Part shown: in pieces, positions 35,541 to 45,898 of the stretch
Numbering within the stretch: the stretch's first letter is position 1
Layout of the letters: every line of letters begins with the position of its first letter
Assembly (NCBI RefSeq): GCF_021405525.1
Contig: NZ_JAGQAG010000001.1
Coordinates: 1,674,001 to 1,738,000 of the forward strand
Reading direction: 5' to 3'
DNA from: Ruegeria pomeroyi
Lineage (GTDB): Bacteria; Pseudomonadota; Alphaproteobacteria; Rhodobacterales; Rhodobacteraceae
Length of the DNA stretch: 64,000 bases
Notes under the pieces: model-generated
What the model was told of the DNA's origin: nothing
The model's database searches: none
Seen by the model: the letters and a program-made list of their open reading frames with translations, nothing else
Made by a program: the position numbers and the translations under genes

Positions 35541-35797
35541 TGTGCTGGTTTCCTTCTCATGCCGGATCATATCAATGTTGAGGGAAAGAATGCTATTTTG
35601 CCTCAATCTTTGCAAGATTTTGCCATGTTTCGAGATGGTTTTTCCGAAATTCGCAGAGAAACTGGAAACGATCGCCCCTGAAAGCTGAGGATTGCGCCCA
35701 ATTTGTGGTTAGTTGCTGGTCTCAGGCTCGCGGTCGGGTCGGTTTTTCGAGCGGAGTAGCAGCGTTACACCGACAGCGACTCGCCGCGCACAGGCGC

Positions 35798-38700
35798 TTA
35801 TTCCGCGGCCTTAAGCGGCTGCTCCGACGCGATCTGCGGCGGCGTGGGGGCAAGCATCGGGTCCCAGATGATCTCGGTCGCCTTCAGCCGCTTGGCCGAG
35901 CGGCGCAGGATCATATCGCGGGCGATGCGGCTGGAGCGTCCTGCTGTGATCCGTGCCAGGCCGCGCCCGATCATCACCAGATAGGTCGAGGTCCAGACCC
36001 TGAGCGCCAGCAGAGACGGCGTCACCACAAGTGTCAGCACGGTTGCGATGCCCAGGCCGAACACCACCGCCGTGGCCAGCTGTTTCCACCACAGCGCGGT
36101 GGGGCTGTCGATGGAATAGCCGCCATTGATGAAATCGAGGCTGAGCCCGAACATCATCGGCGTCAGACCCGCCATGGTGGTGATCGTGGTCAGCAGCACT
36201 GGACGGATCCGCGCCTCGGCGGTGCGCACGATGGCTTCGATCCGGGGCATGTAGCGGCTGTATTCCTGATAGGTGTCGATCAGCACGATATTGTTGTTCA
36301 CAACGATCCCGGCCAGCGCGACGATGCCGGTGCCGGTCATGATCACCGAGAAGGGCTGGCCCATCACCATCATGCCGATCAGCACGCCCGTGGTGCTGAG
36401 GATCACCGCCAGCAGCACCAGCACCGAGTTGTAGAAGCTGTTGAACTGCGCCAGCAGGATGATGAACATCAGTCCCAGCGCAGCAGCAAAGGCCTTGGAC
36501 AGGAATTCCTGGCTTTCCTTCTCGTCCTCCTGATCGCCGGTCCATTCCCATTCCACCGCCGGGCCGAACGGGTCGGTCTCCAACCACTGGGTCAGGGTGA
36601 GAATACGCTCGTTGGCATTGATCGGTGCAAAGCGTGCGTTGCCGGTGTCGACGGCGTCGCGTGCGGCGGCGGCGCTTTCGAAGCCGCCAATGCTCACGAT
36701 CTGGAACAGTGCGCCATCAGCGGGGCGGGTTAACACCTCGCCGGTTGGCGTCACCCCTTGCGGCAGCGCGCGCAGCACGGCCAGTTCCACCTGCGGATCG
36801 TCGGCAGAGACCAGTTTGAACAGGCCCGGCTCCACATCCGCCTTGACGTCGAAATAGCGTTTCTGATCGACGCGGTTGATCTTGGCCAGTTTCTCGACCG
36901 GTTTGCGGCTGATGAAGTTCGACAGCGGCACCAGCCCCTCGGGCGTGCGTACCTTGAGCGTGTCGAGCGTGCTCAGCACCCGGTCCTTTTCCGGCAGGCG
37001 GACGCGGATCTCGATCTCGTCATCGGCATCGGCGGGGCGGTATTCGCCCAGCAACACGCCGCGCGTGACCAGCTGCACCATGGCGCCCACGGTGGCCACA
37101 TCGGCGCCGAAGCGGCCCGCCTTGGCCACGTCCACGTCGATCTGCCAGTCGATGCCGGGCAGGGGGAGGTTATCGTCGATCTTGATCAGGCCTGCCGTTT
37201 CTTCGAATTTCGCGCGCGCTTGGCCGGTGGTGGCCAACAGCGTGTTCCAATCGTCGCCCTTGATGCGCAGATGGACGGGCTTGGCTGAGGCCGGGCCACG
37301 GCCCAGCGCTTCGATCTCGGCCACCATGCCGGGCAGTTTTGCCAGTTCGTTGCTCAGCTGTTCCAGCACGAAATCGCCGTCATATTCGGCGGCAACCACC
37401 TCTTCCTCGAAACCGAGCCAGGCGCTCAGCCGGCTACCCAGCCAGCCGCTCAGCGGGTGGGTCTCGGTTGGGCGGTCTTCCCACGGGATGATCTCGAACT
37501 GGATCTGGCCGACGGTATCGGCGGGCGCCTGGGCGCCGCCGTTGTTCTGGTTCAACCCGCCTTCGCCTGCAAAGGCAAACACGTTGACCACCGCCGGATG
37601 GGCCGCGATCACCTCTTCGGCCTGGCGCACCAGAACGTCCTTTTCAGCCAGCGACAGGTTGCCCCGCGCGCGGACATAGGTGGTGGCCTGTTCCGGTTCG
37701 CTTTCGACAAAGAATTCGACCCCCAGAGAGCGCTCGGGGAAGATGACGAACACCACCTGATAAACGGCGAAGAACACCACAAAGATCGAAACGATGGGCA
37801 TTACCGGGTTGCCGGCGATGAACTTGATCACATGGCCAAAGGGCGTGTGCCCGCCGGGGGCGGGGACACGACGCTGGGGCATCTCGATCCGGGCCGCGCC
37901 CAGCGTGACCGAGGCCGCAAAGGCCGACATGAGGAACAGCACAGCGCCGACAAGCGTCCCGCCCGGCGCTCCGGTCGGCAGCAGATAGGCGGGGTTCAAC
38001 AGCTGCATCGCACCCAGGAACATGCCGTAGAGCGCGGGCGGAACCAGGGCCGCGCGCACCACCCAGGGCGTGCGCGCGCGCAGCCAGTCGGACATGCGGT
38101 TGAACACGCGGCTGATGCGTCCCGAAACGCCGCCCATGACCGGCAGATAGATCAAAGCCACCACCAGCGAGGCTGACAGCACGAAGATCAGCGTGACCGG
38201 CAGCATCCCCATGAACTCACCCGGCACGCCGGGCCAGAACAGCATCGGCAGAAAGGCGCAGAGTGTGGTCGCCGTGGACGAGACCACCGGCCAGAACATC
38301 CGCTGCGCCGCTTCGACATAGGCATGCATCGGGCCGATGCCGTCCTTGATCCGCTTGTCGGCATATTCCACCACCACAATGGCCCCGTCGACCAACATGC
38401 CCACCGCCAGGATCAGACCGAACATCACGATGTTCGAGATCGACACGCCCATCGCCGCCAGAAAGGCGAAACACAGCAGGAACGAGGTCGGGATGGCAAA
38501 GCCCACCAGCAGGGCGGCGCGGCTGCCCAGACTGGCCAGCACCACGATCATCACCAGCGCGATCGCGGTCAGGACCGAGCCTTCGAGCTGGCTGACCATC
38601 GAACCGACGACCCGGCTCTGGTCGTTCGAGGTGCCCATCTGAACGGCGGCCTGCAATTCGGGCGGCCAGGCGGCGCGGGCCTTGGCCACGGTCTCCTTCA

Positions 38701-39592
38701 CCTGTTCGACCGTGTCGATCAGGTTGAAGCCCTTGCGCTTGACCACTTGCAGCGCGACGGTGTTCTCGCCGTCAAACCGTGCGGTGCCCTTGCGGTCTTC
38801 GAAGGTGTAATTGATCTGCGCCAGCTCGCCCAGCCGCACCACCCGGTCGCCATTGACCTTGATCGGCAGGTCATAGACATCGCGTGCAGTTTTGAACGAC
38901 GAGGGGATCTTGACCGCGAAGGCGCCCTGTTCGCTCTCGATCTCACCCGCCGCGATCAACTGGTTGTTGTTCTGCACCACGTTGATCAGCTCGAGCGCGG
39001 TGACGTTATAGGCCTCGAGCCGCAGCGGGTCGATGATCACCTCGAGCATTTCGTCGCGATTGCCAGCAATCCCGGCTTCGAGCACCGAGTCGAGCGATTC
39101 CAGATCGTCCTGCAAGTCTTTGGCAACCCGCGCCATGGTACGCTCGGGCACCGAACCGGTCAGGTTGACGATGACGATAGGAAATTCTGAAAAGTTGATC
39201 TCGGTCAGCGTATATTGCTCGGCCCCGTCGGGGAAACTGGCCTGGGCGGTGTTCATCGCGTCGCGCACATCGGCGGTGATAGCGGTCTTGTCCCAGCCGA
39301 ACTCGAACTCCAGCGCCACGCCGGCATAGTTCTCGGCAGCGGTGGCCGACATCTTCTTCAGCCCGTCCAGATCGGCCAGCTCGGTCTCCATCGGCTTGAC
39401 CAGAAGGCTTTCGCTATCCTCGGCGGAAATGCCGGGAAAGCTGACCGAGACGAACAACGCCGGGATCTCGATATCCGGCTCGCCCTCCTTGGGTAGGCTC
39501 ACATAGGCAAAGCCGCCGATAAGCAGAGAGATGGCGATAAAGGCCAGAACCATCCGCGCCCGGGACGCGGCCCAGTCGACGATGCCGGTCAT
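35798..39592 (-). CDS. RND efflux transporter, permease subunit
   Basis: A 1264-residue inner-membrane proton-driven pump of the AcrB/HAE superfamily, longer than the usual 1020-1050. The TM4 motif is GMLVDGAIVVVEYADK, with one of the two usual Asp residues replaced by Gly. Residues about 500-590, between TM6 and TM7, hold an insert with two further hydrophobic segments (about 512-535 and 545-567). The C-terminal half repeats the TM pattern (GIVALAGIVVNNNIVLIDTY). It overlaps the adaptor gene by four bases (ATGA). Confidence 0.93.
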   Translation of the reverse strand: MTGIVDWAASRARMVLAFIAISLLIGGFAYVSLPKEGEPDIEIPALFVSVSFPGISAEDSESLLVKPMETELADLDGLKKMSATAAENYAGVALEFEFGWDKTAITADVRDAMNTAQASFPDGAEQYTLTEINFSEFPIVIVNLTGSVPERTMARVAKDLQDDLESLDSVLEAGIAGNRDEMLEVIIDPLRLEAYNVTALELINVVQNNNQLIAAGEIESEQGAFAVKIPSSFKTARDVYDLPIKVNGDRVVRLGELAQINYTFEDRKGTARFDGENTVALQVVKRKGFNLIDTVEQVKETVAKARAAWPPELQAAVQMGTSNDQSRVVGSMVSQLEGSVLTAIALVMIVVLASLGSRAALLVGFAIPTSFLLCFAFLAAMGVSISNIVMFGLILAVGMLVDGAIVVVEYADKRIKDGIGPMHAYVEAAQRMFWPVVSSTATTLCAFLPMLFWPGVPGEFMGMLPVTLIFVLSASLVVALIYLPVMGGVSGRISRVFNRMSDWLRARTPWVVRAALVPPALYGMFLGAMQLLNPAYLLPTGAPGGTLVGAVLFLMSAFAASVTLGAARIEMPQRRVPAPGGHTPFGHVIKFIAGNPVMPIVSIFVVFFAVYQVVFVIFPERSLGVEFFVESEPEQATTYVRARGNLSLAEKDVLVRQAEEVIAAHPAVVNVFAFAGEGGLNQNNGGAQAPADTVGQIQFEIIPWEDRPTETHPLSGWLGSRLSAWLGFEEEVVAAEYDGDFVLEQLSNELAKLPGMVAEIEALGRGPASAKPVHLRIKGDDWNTLLATTGQARAKFEETAGLIKIDDNLPLPGIDWQIDVDVAKAGRFGADVATVGAMVQLVTRGVLLGEYRPADADDEIEIRVRLPEKDRVLSTLDTLKVRTPEGLVPLSNFISRKPVEKLAKINRVDQKRYFDVKADVEPGLFKLVSADDPQVELAVLRALPQGVTPTGEVLTRPADGALFQIVSIGGFESAAAARDAVDTGNARFAPINANERILTLTQWLETDPFGPAVEWEWTGDQEDEKESQEFLSKAFAAALGLMFIILLAQFNSFYNSVLVLLAVILSTTGVLIGMMVMGQPFSVIMTGTGIVALAGIVVNNNIVLIDTYQEYSRYMPRIEAIVRTAEARIRPVLLTTITTMAGLTPMMFGLSLDFINGGYSIDSPTALWWKQLATAVVFGLGIATVLTLVVTPSLLALRVWTSTYLVMIGRGLARITAGRSSRIARDMILRRSAKRLKATEIIWDPMLAPTPPQIASEQPLKAAE

Positions 39593-40830
39593 TCAGAAGC
39601 CTCCCGCCAGGTCGGTTCCACGGTCACGCCCTCGGTCACGAAATCCTGACCGACCACGATCACATTGGCCTGTTCGGGCAGGCCGGTCACCCAGATGCCG
39701 GTCGGGGTGTCGCGCACCAGTTCAACCGGGACAAAACCCACCTTGTTCCCCTCTTCGACGGTACGCACGCCCAACTCACCCTCGTTGTTCAGCGTCAGCG
39801 CCGATTGCGGCAGCCGGTGCGCCTTGGCGCCGTCGGACGAGATCGCGATTGTCGCGGTCTGGCCATCGCGGATCAGCAGTTCGGGATTGGCGACGGTGAT
39901 CTCGACCTCGAAGGTGCGGGTGGTCGCGTCCGCCGAGCGGCTGAGGAATGTGACACGACCCTGCACCTGAAGCCCGGTGGCCAGTTCGGCCCCGGCCAGC
40001 GCACCGACCTGCACCCGGTTCACCTCGGTCTCGGGGATGAAGCCCACCACCTTGATCGGGTCGAGCTGGATGATGGTGGCGCAAAGCGCGCCGGGTTGCA
40101 GCAGGCTGCCCAGCTCGGCGGTGTCGCTTTCCAAGAGGCCCTGAAACGGGGCCTCGATGGTCAGTCGGTCAATCTCGCGCTGGGCGGCGGCCACGGCGGC
40201 GGTGGCGGCCTCGATGCTGGCGCGGCTGGTTTCCAGCCCCGCCTCGGCGGCCTTGATCCCGGCCTCGGCTGACCGGACCGCGGCCTCGGTCGATACGCGG
40301 CGGGTTTCCGAGGCATAACCGGTCTCGGCCAGTTTCTGAGCGGCATTGTCGTTGATGCGCGCCTCTTTCAGCCGCGCCTTGGCCTCGTCCAACCGCGCCT
40401 CGGCCTCGGGCATCGAGCTTTCGGCCTGCGCCTTGCGCGCGCGCGCCTCGGCCAGGCTGGCGGGGCGGGTGCCGGGGTCGAGTTCACACAGCAGATTGCC
40501 GGCCTCGACAAAGCTACCCTTGCGCTTGGGTTCCGAAATTACTGCTCCGGTGGTCTCGGCCCGTACTTCGACCTGGCGTATGGCGCGGGTCTGGCCGCGC
40601 AGCACCACCGCGCTGTCGATCTCGGTCGCCTGCGAGCGGAGCACGACCACTCCGATAGCAGCAGTATCGGCAAAAGCGGCACCGGCGGTATCAGCGGCAG
40701 GCGGACTGGCCGTTACGGCCTGACTGGCGGACTCGGCTTTCGCAAAGACCATCAGTGTCTCGCGTTCGAAAACCATCATGTAAAGTGTGACGGTTACCAA
40801 GATTGCCGTTAGGAAGGGTACCAGTCGCAT
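39589..40830 (-). CDS. RND efflux transporter, periplasmic adaptor
   Basis: A 413-residue membrane fusion protein. An N-terminal helix (RLVPFLTAILVTVTLYMMVF) anchors it. The lipoyl/hairpin part runs through EVRAETTGAVISEPKRKGSFVE and a long coiled coil (KAQAESSMPEAEARLDEAKA), followed by beta-barrel segments (ITVANPELLIRDGQTATIAI). It links the permease to an outer-membrane channel that is not encoded nearby. The ATG was chosen; a TTG lies one codon upstream. Confidence 0.92.
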   Translation of the reverse strand: MRLVPFLTAILVTVTLYMMVFERETLMVFAKAESASQAVTASPPAADTAGAAFADTAAIGVVVLRSQATEIDSAVVLRGQTRAIRQVEVRAETTGAVISEPKRKGSFVEAGNLLCELDPGTRPASLAEARARKAQAESSMPEAEARLDEAKARLKEARINDNAAQKLAETGYASETRRVSTEAAVRSAEAGIKAAEAGLETSRASIEAATAAVAAAQREIDRLTIEAPFQGLLESDTAELGSLLQPGALCATIIQLDPIKVVGFIPETEVNRVQVGALAGAELATGLQVQGRVTFLSRSADATTRTFEVEITVANPELLIRDGQTATIAISSDGAKAHRLPQSALTLNNEGELGVRTVEEGNKVGFVPVELVRDTPTGIWVTGLPEQANVIVVGQDFVTEGVTVEPTWREASE

Positions 40831-40919
40831 CAAATGCCTTTCTTCAGTCCGACCCGGGTTAAATACGCATCCCGAGCCGTTTGCGCAGAGACATGGGGTT
40901 TCCGTAACGTCTTGTCCAT

Positions 40920-40938
40920 ACTGAACCGCTCAGTTCAT
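40920..40938. promoter_or_regulatory. Possible TetR-type operator upstream of the RND genes
   Basis: ACTGAACCGCTCAGTTCAT has TGAAC and GTTCA arms around six bases, the kind of site bound by TetR/AcrR-family repressors. It lies 90 bases before the adaptor start, in the 238-base gap to the divergent YfgM-like gene. No TetR gene is in the window. A CCCCATTGGGG palindrome lies about 15 bases further on. Confidence 0.4.
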
Positions 40939-41068
40939 TTGATTTTTCACCCCATTGGGGCAAATGGGCAAGAAAAATGCAAGTCTGCCGCCTCTTGGCT
41001 TGCCGCGTGGCGCGCGGTATGAGAGGCCGGAACCGGAAAAGGTCAGGACAACAGGGCAGGGGCCAGGC

Positions 41069-41740
41069 ATGAGCGACACCGACAGTTTCATTGACGAGGT
41101 CACCGAAGAGGTTCGCCGCGATCGCATGTTCCTGCTGCTCAAGCGCTGGGGCTGGATCGGCGGGCTGGCGGTGCTGGCCATCGTCGGCGGCGCGGGCTGG
41201 AACGAGTATTCCAAGGCCCAGGCGACCGCCAAGGCAGAGGCCCTGGGCGACGCGGTGATTGCGGCGTTATCCTCCAACGATGCCGCCGCTCGCGCCGAGG
41301 CGCTCGAGGGGATTGAACCCGACAGCACAGGTGGTGCGGCGGTTCTGGCGCTGCTGTCGGCGGCGGCCGAAACCGGCAAGGGTGACAAGACCGCTGCCAT
41401 CAGCCGGCTTGAGAGCCTTGCAGTGCAAGGTGATTTACCTTCGATCTATCGCGAGATTGCTTCGTTCAAAGCGTTGCTTTTGCAGGCCGACACTCTGTCT
41501 GTGGGCGACCGCCGTCAGCGTTTCGAGGCCCTGGCGCTGCCCGGCGCACCGCTGCGCCTTCTGGCGCTGGAACAACTGGCGTTGATCGACATCGCCGAAG
41601 GCGACACCGAGGCCGCACTGGCCCGGCTGCAATCCATTCGCGAGGACGCCGAGGTCAGCACAGACTTGCAACAGCGCGCAACTCAGTTGATGGTGGCGCT
41701 GGGCGCCGAACCCGCACCGTTGCCCACCCGCCAGGGTTGA
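41069..41740 (+). CDS. YfgM-like membrane-anchored protein
   Basis: A 223-residue protein with a cytoplasmic N-terminus (SFIDEVTEEVRRDRMFLLLK), one membrane helix (WGWIGGLAVLAIVGGAGW), and a periplasmic part of repeated helices like TPR units (EQLALIDIAEGDTEAALARL). It stands before bamB and der, as yfgM does in E. coli, where it links the Sec translocon to periplasmic chaperones. The ATG after GGGGCCAGGC was chosen; the frame is open 38 codons upstream. Confidence 0.82.
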   Translation: MSDTDSFIDEVTEEVRRDRMFLLLKRWGWIGGLAVLAIVGGAGWNEYSKAQATAKAEALGDAVIAALSSNDAAARAEALEGIEPDSTGGAAVLALLSAAAETGKGDKTAAISRLESLAVQGDLPSIYREIASFKALLLQADTLSVGDRRQRFEALALPGAPLRLLALEQLALIDIAEGDTEAALARLQSIREDAEVSTDLQQRATQLMVALGAEPAPLPTRQG

Positions 41741-41803
41741 GCCCGGGACACGGACAGCGCCGCGCGGCGGCAAAGAGAAAACGAAAGACAGGCGAATTCG
41801 ACC

Positions 41804-43120
41804 ATGGTGACCAGCTCTTTCTCCCGGTTTGGGGCATCCCTGATGGGCAGCGCGCTGCTGCTGCTCTCGGCCTGCGCCGAACCTGAGGTGATCCTGCCCG
41901 GTGAGCGTGAGGATATCCGCGCCGGGGCTACCGACAAGGCTGTCAACCAGGGCCGCGCCATCCGCCTGCCGGCACAACAGGCCAACAGCACCTGGGCACA
42001 GGCGCCGGGCACCGAGGCGTTCCGCACCGCGCATCCCGCCCTGCGCAGCTCGCCGCAACTGATTTGGTCGACCCCGATTGGCTCGGGCGACGAGAGACGC
42101 CAGCGCATCACCGCCGATCCGGTGGTGGCGGGCGGATTGATCTATACGCTCGACAGCGCGGCGCGCGTTTCGGGCGTGACCCCGGGTGGCGGGCTGGCCT
42201 GGCAGACCGATCTGGTACCGCCGGGCGAGGACGAGGGACAGGCCACCGGCGGTGGCATGGCCTATGCCGATGGCATTCTCTATGTCTCGTCCGGCTATGG
42301 TCTGTTGACCGCGCTCGACGCCAAATCCGGCGCGGTGCGCTGGCAGCAGAAGCTGAACGCCACCGGTTCGGGCACGCCGACCATCCGCGACGGGCTGCTC
42401 TATCTGGTGGCCGGAGACGATACCGGCTGGGCCATCAACATCAAGGACGGGCGCATCGCCTGGCAGGTTCAGGCCACGCCCAGCGTCGGCAACGTCCTGG
42501 GCGCACCGGCGCCGGCGATGACCTCGGACCTGGTGATCTTTGCCTTTGGCTCGGGCGACCTGATCGGCAGCTTCCGCCAAGGCGGGGTACGCCGCTGGGG
42601 CGCCTCGGTTTCGGGACAGCGCAAAGGCCGGGCGGCGGCGCGGATCGGCGATGTCACCGGCAGCCCGGTGATCCAGGGGTCGACCGTCTACGCGGGCAAC
42701 CATTCGGGTCGCACCGTGGCGTTTCGCGCCGACAATGGCGAGCGGCTCTGGACCGCGACCGAAGGCGCGCTGGGACCGGTCTGGCCGGCGGGTGACAGCG
42801 TGTTCCTGGTCAGCGACCGCAGCCAGATCGTCCGCCTCGACGCCAGCGACGGCAGCGTGATCTGGGCGCAGGACCTGCCCGGTTTCGTCAAGGACAAGCC
42901 CAAGAAGCGCGGCGCCAGCTATGCCCATTACGGCCCGGTTCTGGCCGGTGGGCGGGTAATCGTCGCCTCGAATGACGGCTACCTGCGGCTCTACAACCCC
43001 GAGGATGGGGCGATGATCAGCCGGGTCGAGGTGCCGGGCGGGGCCACCACCGGGCCGGTGGTGGCGGGCAATACCCTTTATGTCGTTGGGACCAAGGGCC
43101 AACTGCACGCTTTCCGTTGA
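41804..43120 (+). CDS. bamB: BamB-type beta-propeller lipoprotein
   Basis: A 438-residue outer-membrane lipoprotein with a lipobox LLSAC near residue 24 and an eight-bladed PQQ-type propeller (GLLTALDAKSGAVRWQQKLN, DTGWAINIKDGRIAWQVQA, SQIVRLDASDGSVIWAQDLP and others). It is a subunit of the BAM complex. It sits 63 bases after the YfgM-like gene and before der, matching the yfgM-bamB-der order of other proteobacteria. Confidence 0.9.
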   Translation: MVTSSFSRFGASLMGSALLLLSACAEPEVILPGEREDIRAGATDKAVNQGRAIRLPAQQANSTWAQAPGTEAFRTAHPALRSSPQLIWSTPIGSGDERRQRITADPVVAGGLIYTLDSAARVSGVTPGGGLAWQTDLVPPGEDEGQATGGGMAYADGILYVSSGYGLLTALDAKSGAVRWQQKLNATGSGTPTIRDGLLYLVAGDDTGWAINIKDGRIAWQVQATPSVGNVLGAPAPAMTSDLVIFAFGSGDLIGSFRQGGVRRWGASVSGQRKGRAAARIGDVTGSPVIQGSTVYAGNHSGRTVAFRADNGERLWTATEGALGPVWPAGDSVFLVSDRSQIVRLDASDGSVIWAQDLPGFVKDKPKKRGASYAHYGPVLAGGRVIVASNDGYLRLYNPEDGAMISRVEVPGGATTGPVVAGNTLYVVGTKGQLHAFR

Positions 43121-43169
43121 CGCGTGGACGCGCTATAGGGCGCGTCTGAGTCTAGAAAAGTAGAGTGCC

Positions 43170-44642
43170 ATGTCTCTGACCCTCGCCATCGTGGGGCGGC
43201 CCAATGTGGGCAAATCCACCCTGTTCAACCGTCTGGTCGGCAAACGGCTGGCGCTGGTCGACGACCAGCCGGGCGTGACCCGCGACCTGCGCGAAGGGCA
43301 GGCGCGGCTGGGCGATCTGCGCTTTACGGTGATCGACACCGCGGGGCTGGAAAACGCCACCGACGACAGTCTGCAGGGCCGGATGCGGCGGCTGACCGAG
43401 CGGGCGGTGGACATGGCCGATATCTGCCTGTTCATGATCGACGCCCGTGCTGGCGTGACCCCCAATGACGAGATCTTCGCCGATATCCTGCGTCGCCGCT
43501 CGGCGCACGTGATCCTGGCCGCCAACAAGGCCGAGGGCGCGGCCGCCGATGCCGGCGTGATCGAGGCCTATGGGCTGGGGTTGGGCGAGCCGATCCGGCT
43601 CAGCGCCGAACACGGCGAGGGGCTGAACGATCTCTATGCCATCCTGATGCCGCTGGCCGACAAGATGGAGAAGGCCGCCGAGGAGCAGGCGCCGGAAACC
43701 GACGTCGACCTCGACCCCGAGGGTGAAGAGGATGACGCCGAGGGCGGCGTGCAGGAGGCTCCCGTTATCACCGCAGACAAGCCGCTTCAGGTTGCGGTGG
43801 TGGGCCGTCCCAATGCGGGAAAGTCGACCCTGATCAACCGCATCCTGGGCGAAGAGCGTCTGCTGACTGGTCCCGAGGCGGGGATTACCCGTGATGCCAT
43901 CTCGCTCCAGATCGACTGGGACGGCACGCCGATGCGGATTTTCGACACCGCCGGCATGCGCAAGAAGGCCAAGGTGCAGGAAAAGCTGGAAAAGCTCTCG
44001 GTCTCGGACGGGCTGCGCGCGGTCAAGTTTGCCGAGGTCGTGGTGGTGCTGCTCGACGCGGCCATCCCCTTTGAGCAGCAGGACCTGCGCATCGCCGACC
44101 TGGCCGAGCGTGAAGGCCGTGCGGTGGTGATCGCGGTCAACAAATGGGATGTCGAAGAGAACAAACAGGACAAGCTGCGCGAGTTGAAGGAAAGCTTTGA
44201 CCGGCTCTTGCCGCAGCTGCGCGGTGCGCCGCTGGTCACCGTGTCGGCCAAGACCGGGCGCGGGCTCGACCGTCTGCATGCCGCGATCCTGCGCGCCCAT
44301 GCGGTCTGGAACCGCCGCATTCCCACCGCCGCGCTGAACCGCTGGCTGATCGGCATGCTGGAACAGCACCCGCCGCCCGCGCCGCAGGGCAAGCGGATCA
44401 AGCTGCGCTACATGACCCAGGCCAAGACCCGGCCGCCGGGATTCGTGGTGATGTGCAGCCATCCCGACAAGATGCCCGAAAGCTATTCGCGCTATCTGGT
44501 CAACGGTCTGCGCGCCGATTTCGACATGCCGGGTACGCCGATCCGCCTGACACTGCGCGGGCAGGGGGACAAGAACCCCTACAAGGGCCGGCGCAAGAAG
44601 AATGCCGGCGCCCTGACCAAGCACCTCAAGTCGCGCGGCTAG
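43170..44642 (+). CDS. der: Ribosome biogenesis GTPase Der (EngA)
   Basis: A 490-residue GTPase with two tandem G domains, needed for 50S assembly. The first has [20 protein letters not shown] and NKAE; the second [20 protein letters not shown] and NKWD. The C-terminal KH-like domain ends with [18 protein letters not shown]. An acidic linker ([19 protein letters not shown]) separates the G domains. It follows bamB by 49 bases. A hairpin lies 39 bases after it. Confidence 0.96.
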   Translation: MSLTLAIVGRPNVGKSTLFNRLVGKRLALVDDQPGVTRDLREGQARLGDLRFTVIDTAGLENATDDSLQGRMRRLTERAVDMADICLFMIDARAGVTPNDEIFADILRRRSAHVILAANKAEGAAADAGVIEAYGLGLGEPIRLSAEHGEGLNDLYAILMPLADKMEKAAEEQAPETDVDLDPEGEEDDAEGGVQEAPVITADKPLQVAVVGRPNAGKSTLINRILGEERLLTGPEAGITRDAISLQIDWDGTPMRIFDTAGMRKKAKVQEKLEKLSVSDGLRAVKFAEVVVVLLDAAIPFEQQDLRIADLAEREGRAVVIAVNKWDVEENKQDKLRELKESFDRLLPQLRGAPLVTVSAKTGRGLDRLHAAILRAHAVWNRRIPTAALNRWLIGMLEQHPPPAPQGKRIKLRYMTQAKTRPPGFVVMCSHPDKMPESYSRYLVNGLRADFDMPGTPIRLTLRGQGDKNPYKGRRKKNAGALTKHLKSRG

Positions 44643-44680
44643 GTCGCAGACGCATGCCAGCATGCGATGCTTATTGTCGC

Positions 44681-44701
44681 AGCGGGTGACAAATACCCGC
44701 T
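44681..44701. terminator. Hairpin after der
   Basis: AGCGGGT and ACCCGCT form a 7-bp perfect stem around GACAAAT. A smaller hairpin (CGCATG-CCAG-CATGCG) is 15 bases before it. There is no T-run, so the role as a terminator is unsure. The rest of the 179-base gap to the desaturase holds no other visible site. Confidence 0.4.
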
Positions 44702-44821
44702 TGCGGCGCTATCACTATGTACGCAAAGGTTTCTTTGTCGCGGCGCGCTTGTCATTCCTGCGTCGCGCACCCAAGTCGTCTGTTGCAAGAGAACCCGGCC
44801 ATCCGAGGGAGCGGTGCGGAG

Positions 44822-45805
44822 ATGGATCTGAGAGCATACACACGTCAATACGCGGTGCAGGACAACCGGCTTGCCGCTTTGAGCTATTTCGGGACATTCG
44901 CGGTTTATTTCACCGCGCTCTCTCTGGCGATCACCCATGTGGATCGCTGGTATGTGCTGGTGCCCGCCGGGGTGGTCTTTGCCTTTGCCGCTGTGCGGCT
45001 CTACGTTCTTCAACATGATTGCGGCCACCATTCCCTGTTCGAGACGCGCACGCAGAACGAACTGGCCGGTCACGTCCTGTCGCCCTTCACATTTGCGCCC
45101 TTCGAGGTGATGAAGCAGAACCACAACCTGCATCATGCGGGGGTGGGCAATCTGGAACACCGCGAGACCGGCGAGATCCACACCATGACCCTGCGGGAAT
45201 GGCGGGGGGCCGACTGGCGCACGCGGCTCGCCTATCGGCTTTATCGCAACCCGTTCATCCTGATCCCGCTGGGGGCGGCGTTCACCTATTTCATCCGCTA
45301 CCGCTGGCCCAAGAACGCGACCCGGTTCGGGGCGCGCGGGGTGCTGCTGCACAATCTTTCCATTGTCGTCTTTCTGGCCCTGCTCTGGGCGCTGGCGGGG
45401 ATGACCGGTCTTTTGGTCTGGCTGGGCTTTTCCTTTCTGGGCGGGATGATCGGGGTGTTCCTCGTCTATCTCCAGCATAATTTCGAGGACACCTATTGGG
45501 ACCGCCGCCCCGATCTGGACCCGCAGCTGGCGGCGTTGCAGGGGTCGTCGGCGCTGGATTTCGGCTGGTGGTTCGATATGGCCGTGGCCTGTATTACCCT
45601 GCACGATATCCATCATTTCAACGCGCGCATCCCGTCCTATCGGCTGCGGGCCTGCCATTACAACCTGCCGCCCGAATACGCGCCGCGCCGCATCCGCTTT
45701 ACCGAGGCGGTCGCCGCGCTGAACCTCAAGCTCTGGGATGAGGACGCCCGTTGCCTGGTGCCCTTTCCGAGACGCGCGGACGTGGTCGAGACGGTGACCG
45801 GCTAG
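44822..45805 (+). CDS. Fatty acid desaturase
   Basis: A 327-residue membrane di-iron desaturase with the three histidine boxes HDCGHHS (about 66-72), HNLHH and HDIHH, and about four membrane helices between them. It probably puts a double bond into an acyl chain of membrane lipid or carotenoid. The form with WGWW-type DFGWWFDMAVACITLHDIHH is that of the DesA-like group. The frame is open 35 codons upstream, but the ATG after GGGAGCGGTGCGGAG fits better. Confidence 0.88.
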   Translation: MDLRAYTRQYAVQDNRLAALSYFGTFAVYFTALSLAITHVDRWYVLVPAGVVFAFAAVRLYVLQHDCGHHSLFETRTQNELAGHVLSPFTFAPFEVMKQNHNLHHAGVGNLEHRETGEIHTMTLREWRGADWRTRLAYRLYRNPFILIPLGAAFTYFIRYRWPKNATRFGARGVLLHNLSIVVFLALLWALAGMTGLLVWLGFSFLGGMIGVFLVYLQHNFEDTYWDRRPDLDPQLAALQGSSALDFGWWFDMAVACITLHDIHHFNARIPSYRLRACHYNLPPEYAPRRIRFTEAVAALNLKLWDEDARCLVPFPRRADVVETVTG

Positions 45806-45898
45806 ACCACGTATGCCGCAAAAAGGGGGCACGGAAGAAAGACAGATTGTGTATACAACGAGTAATCTTTGACAAACGGGAGGCAAAGGAAGTTTGAC

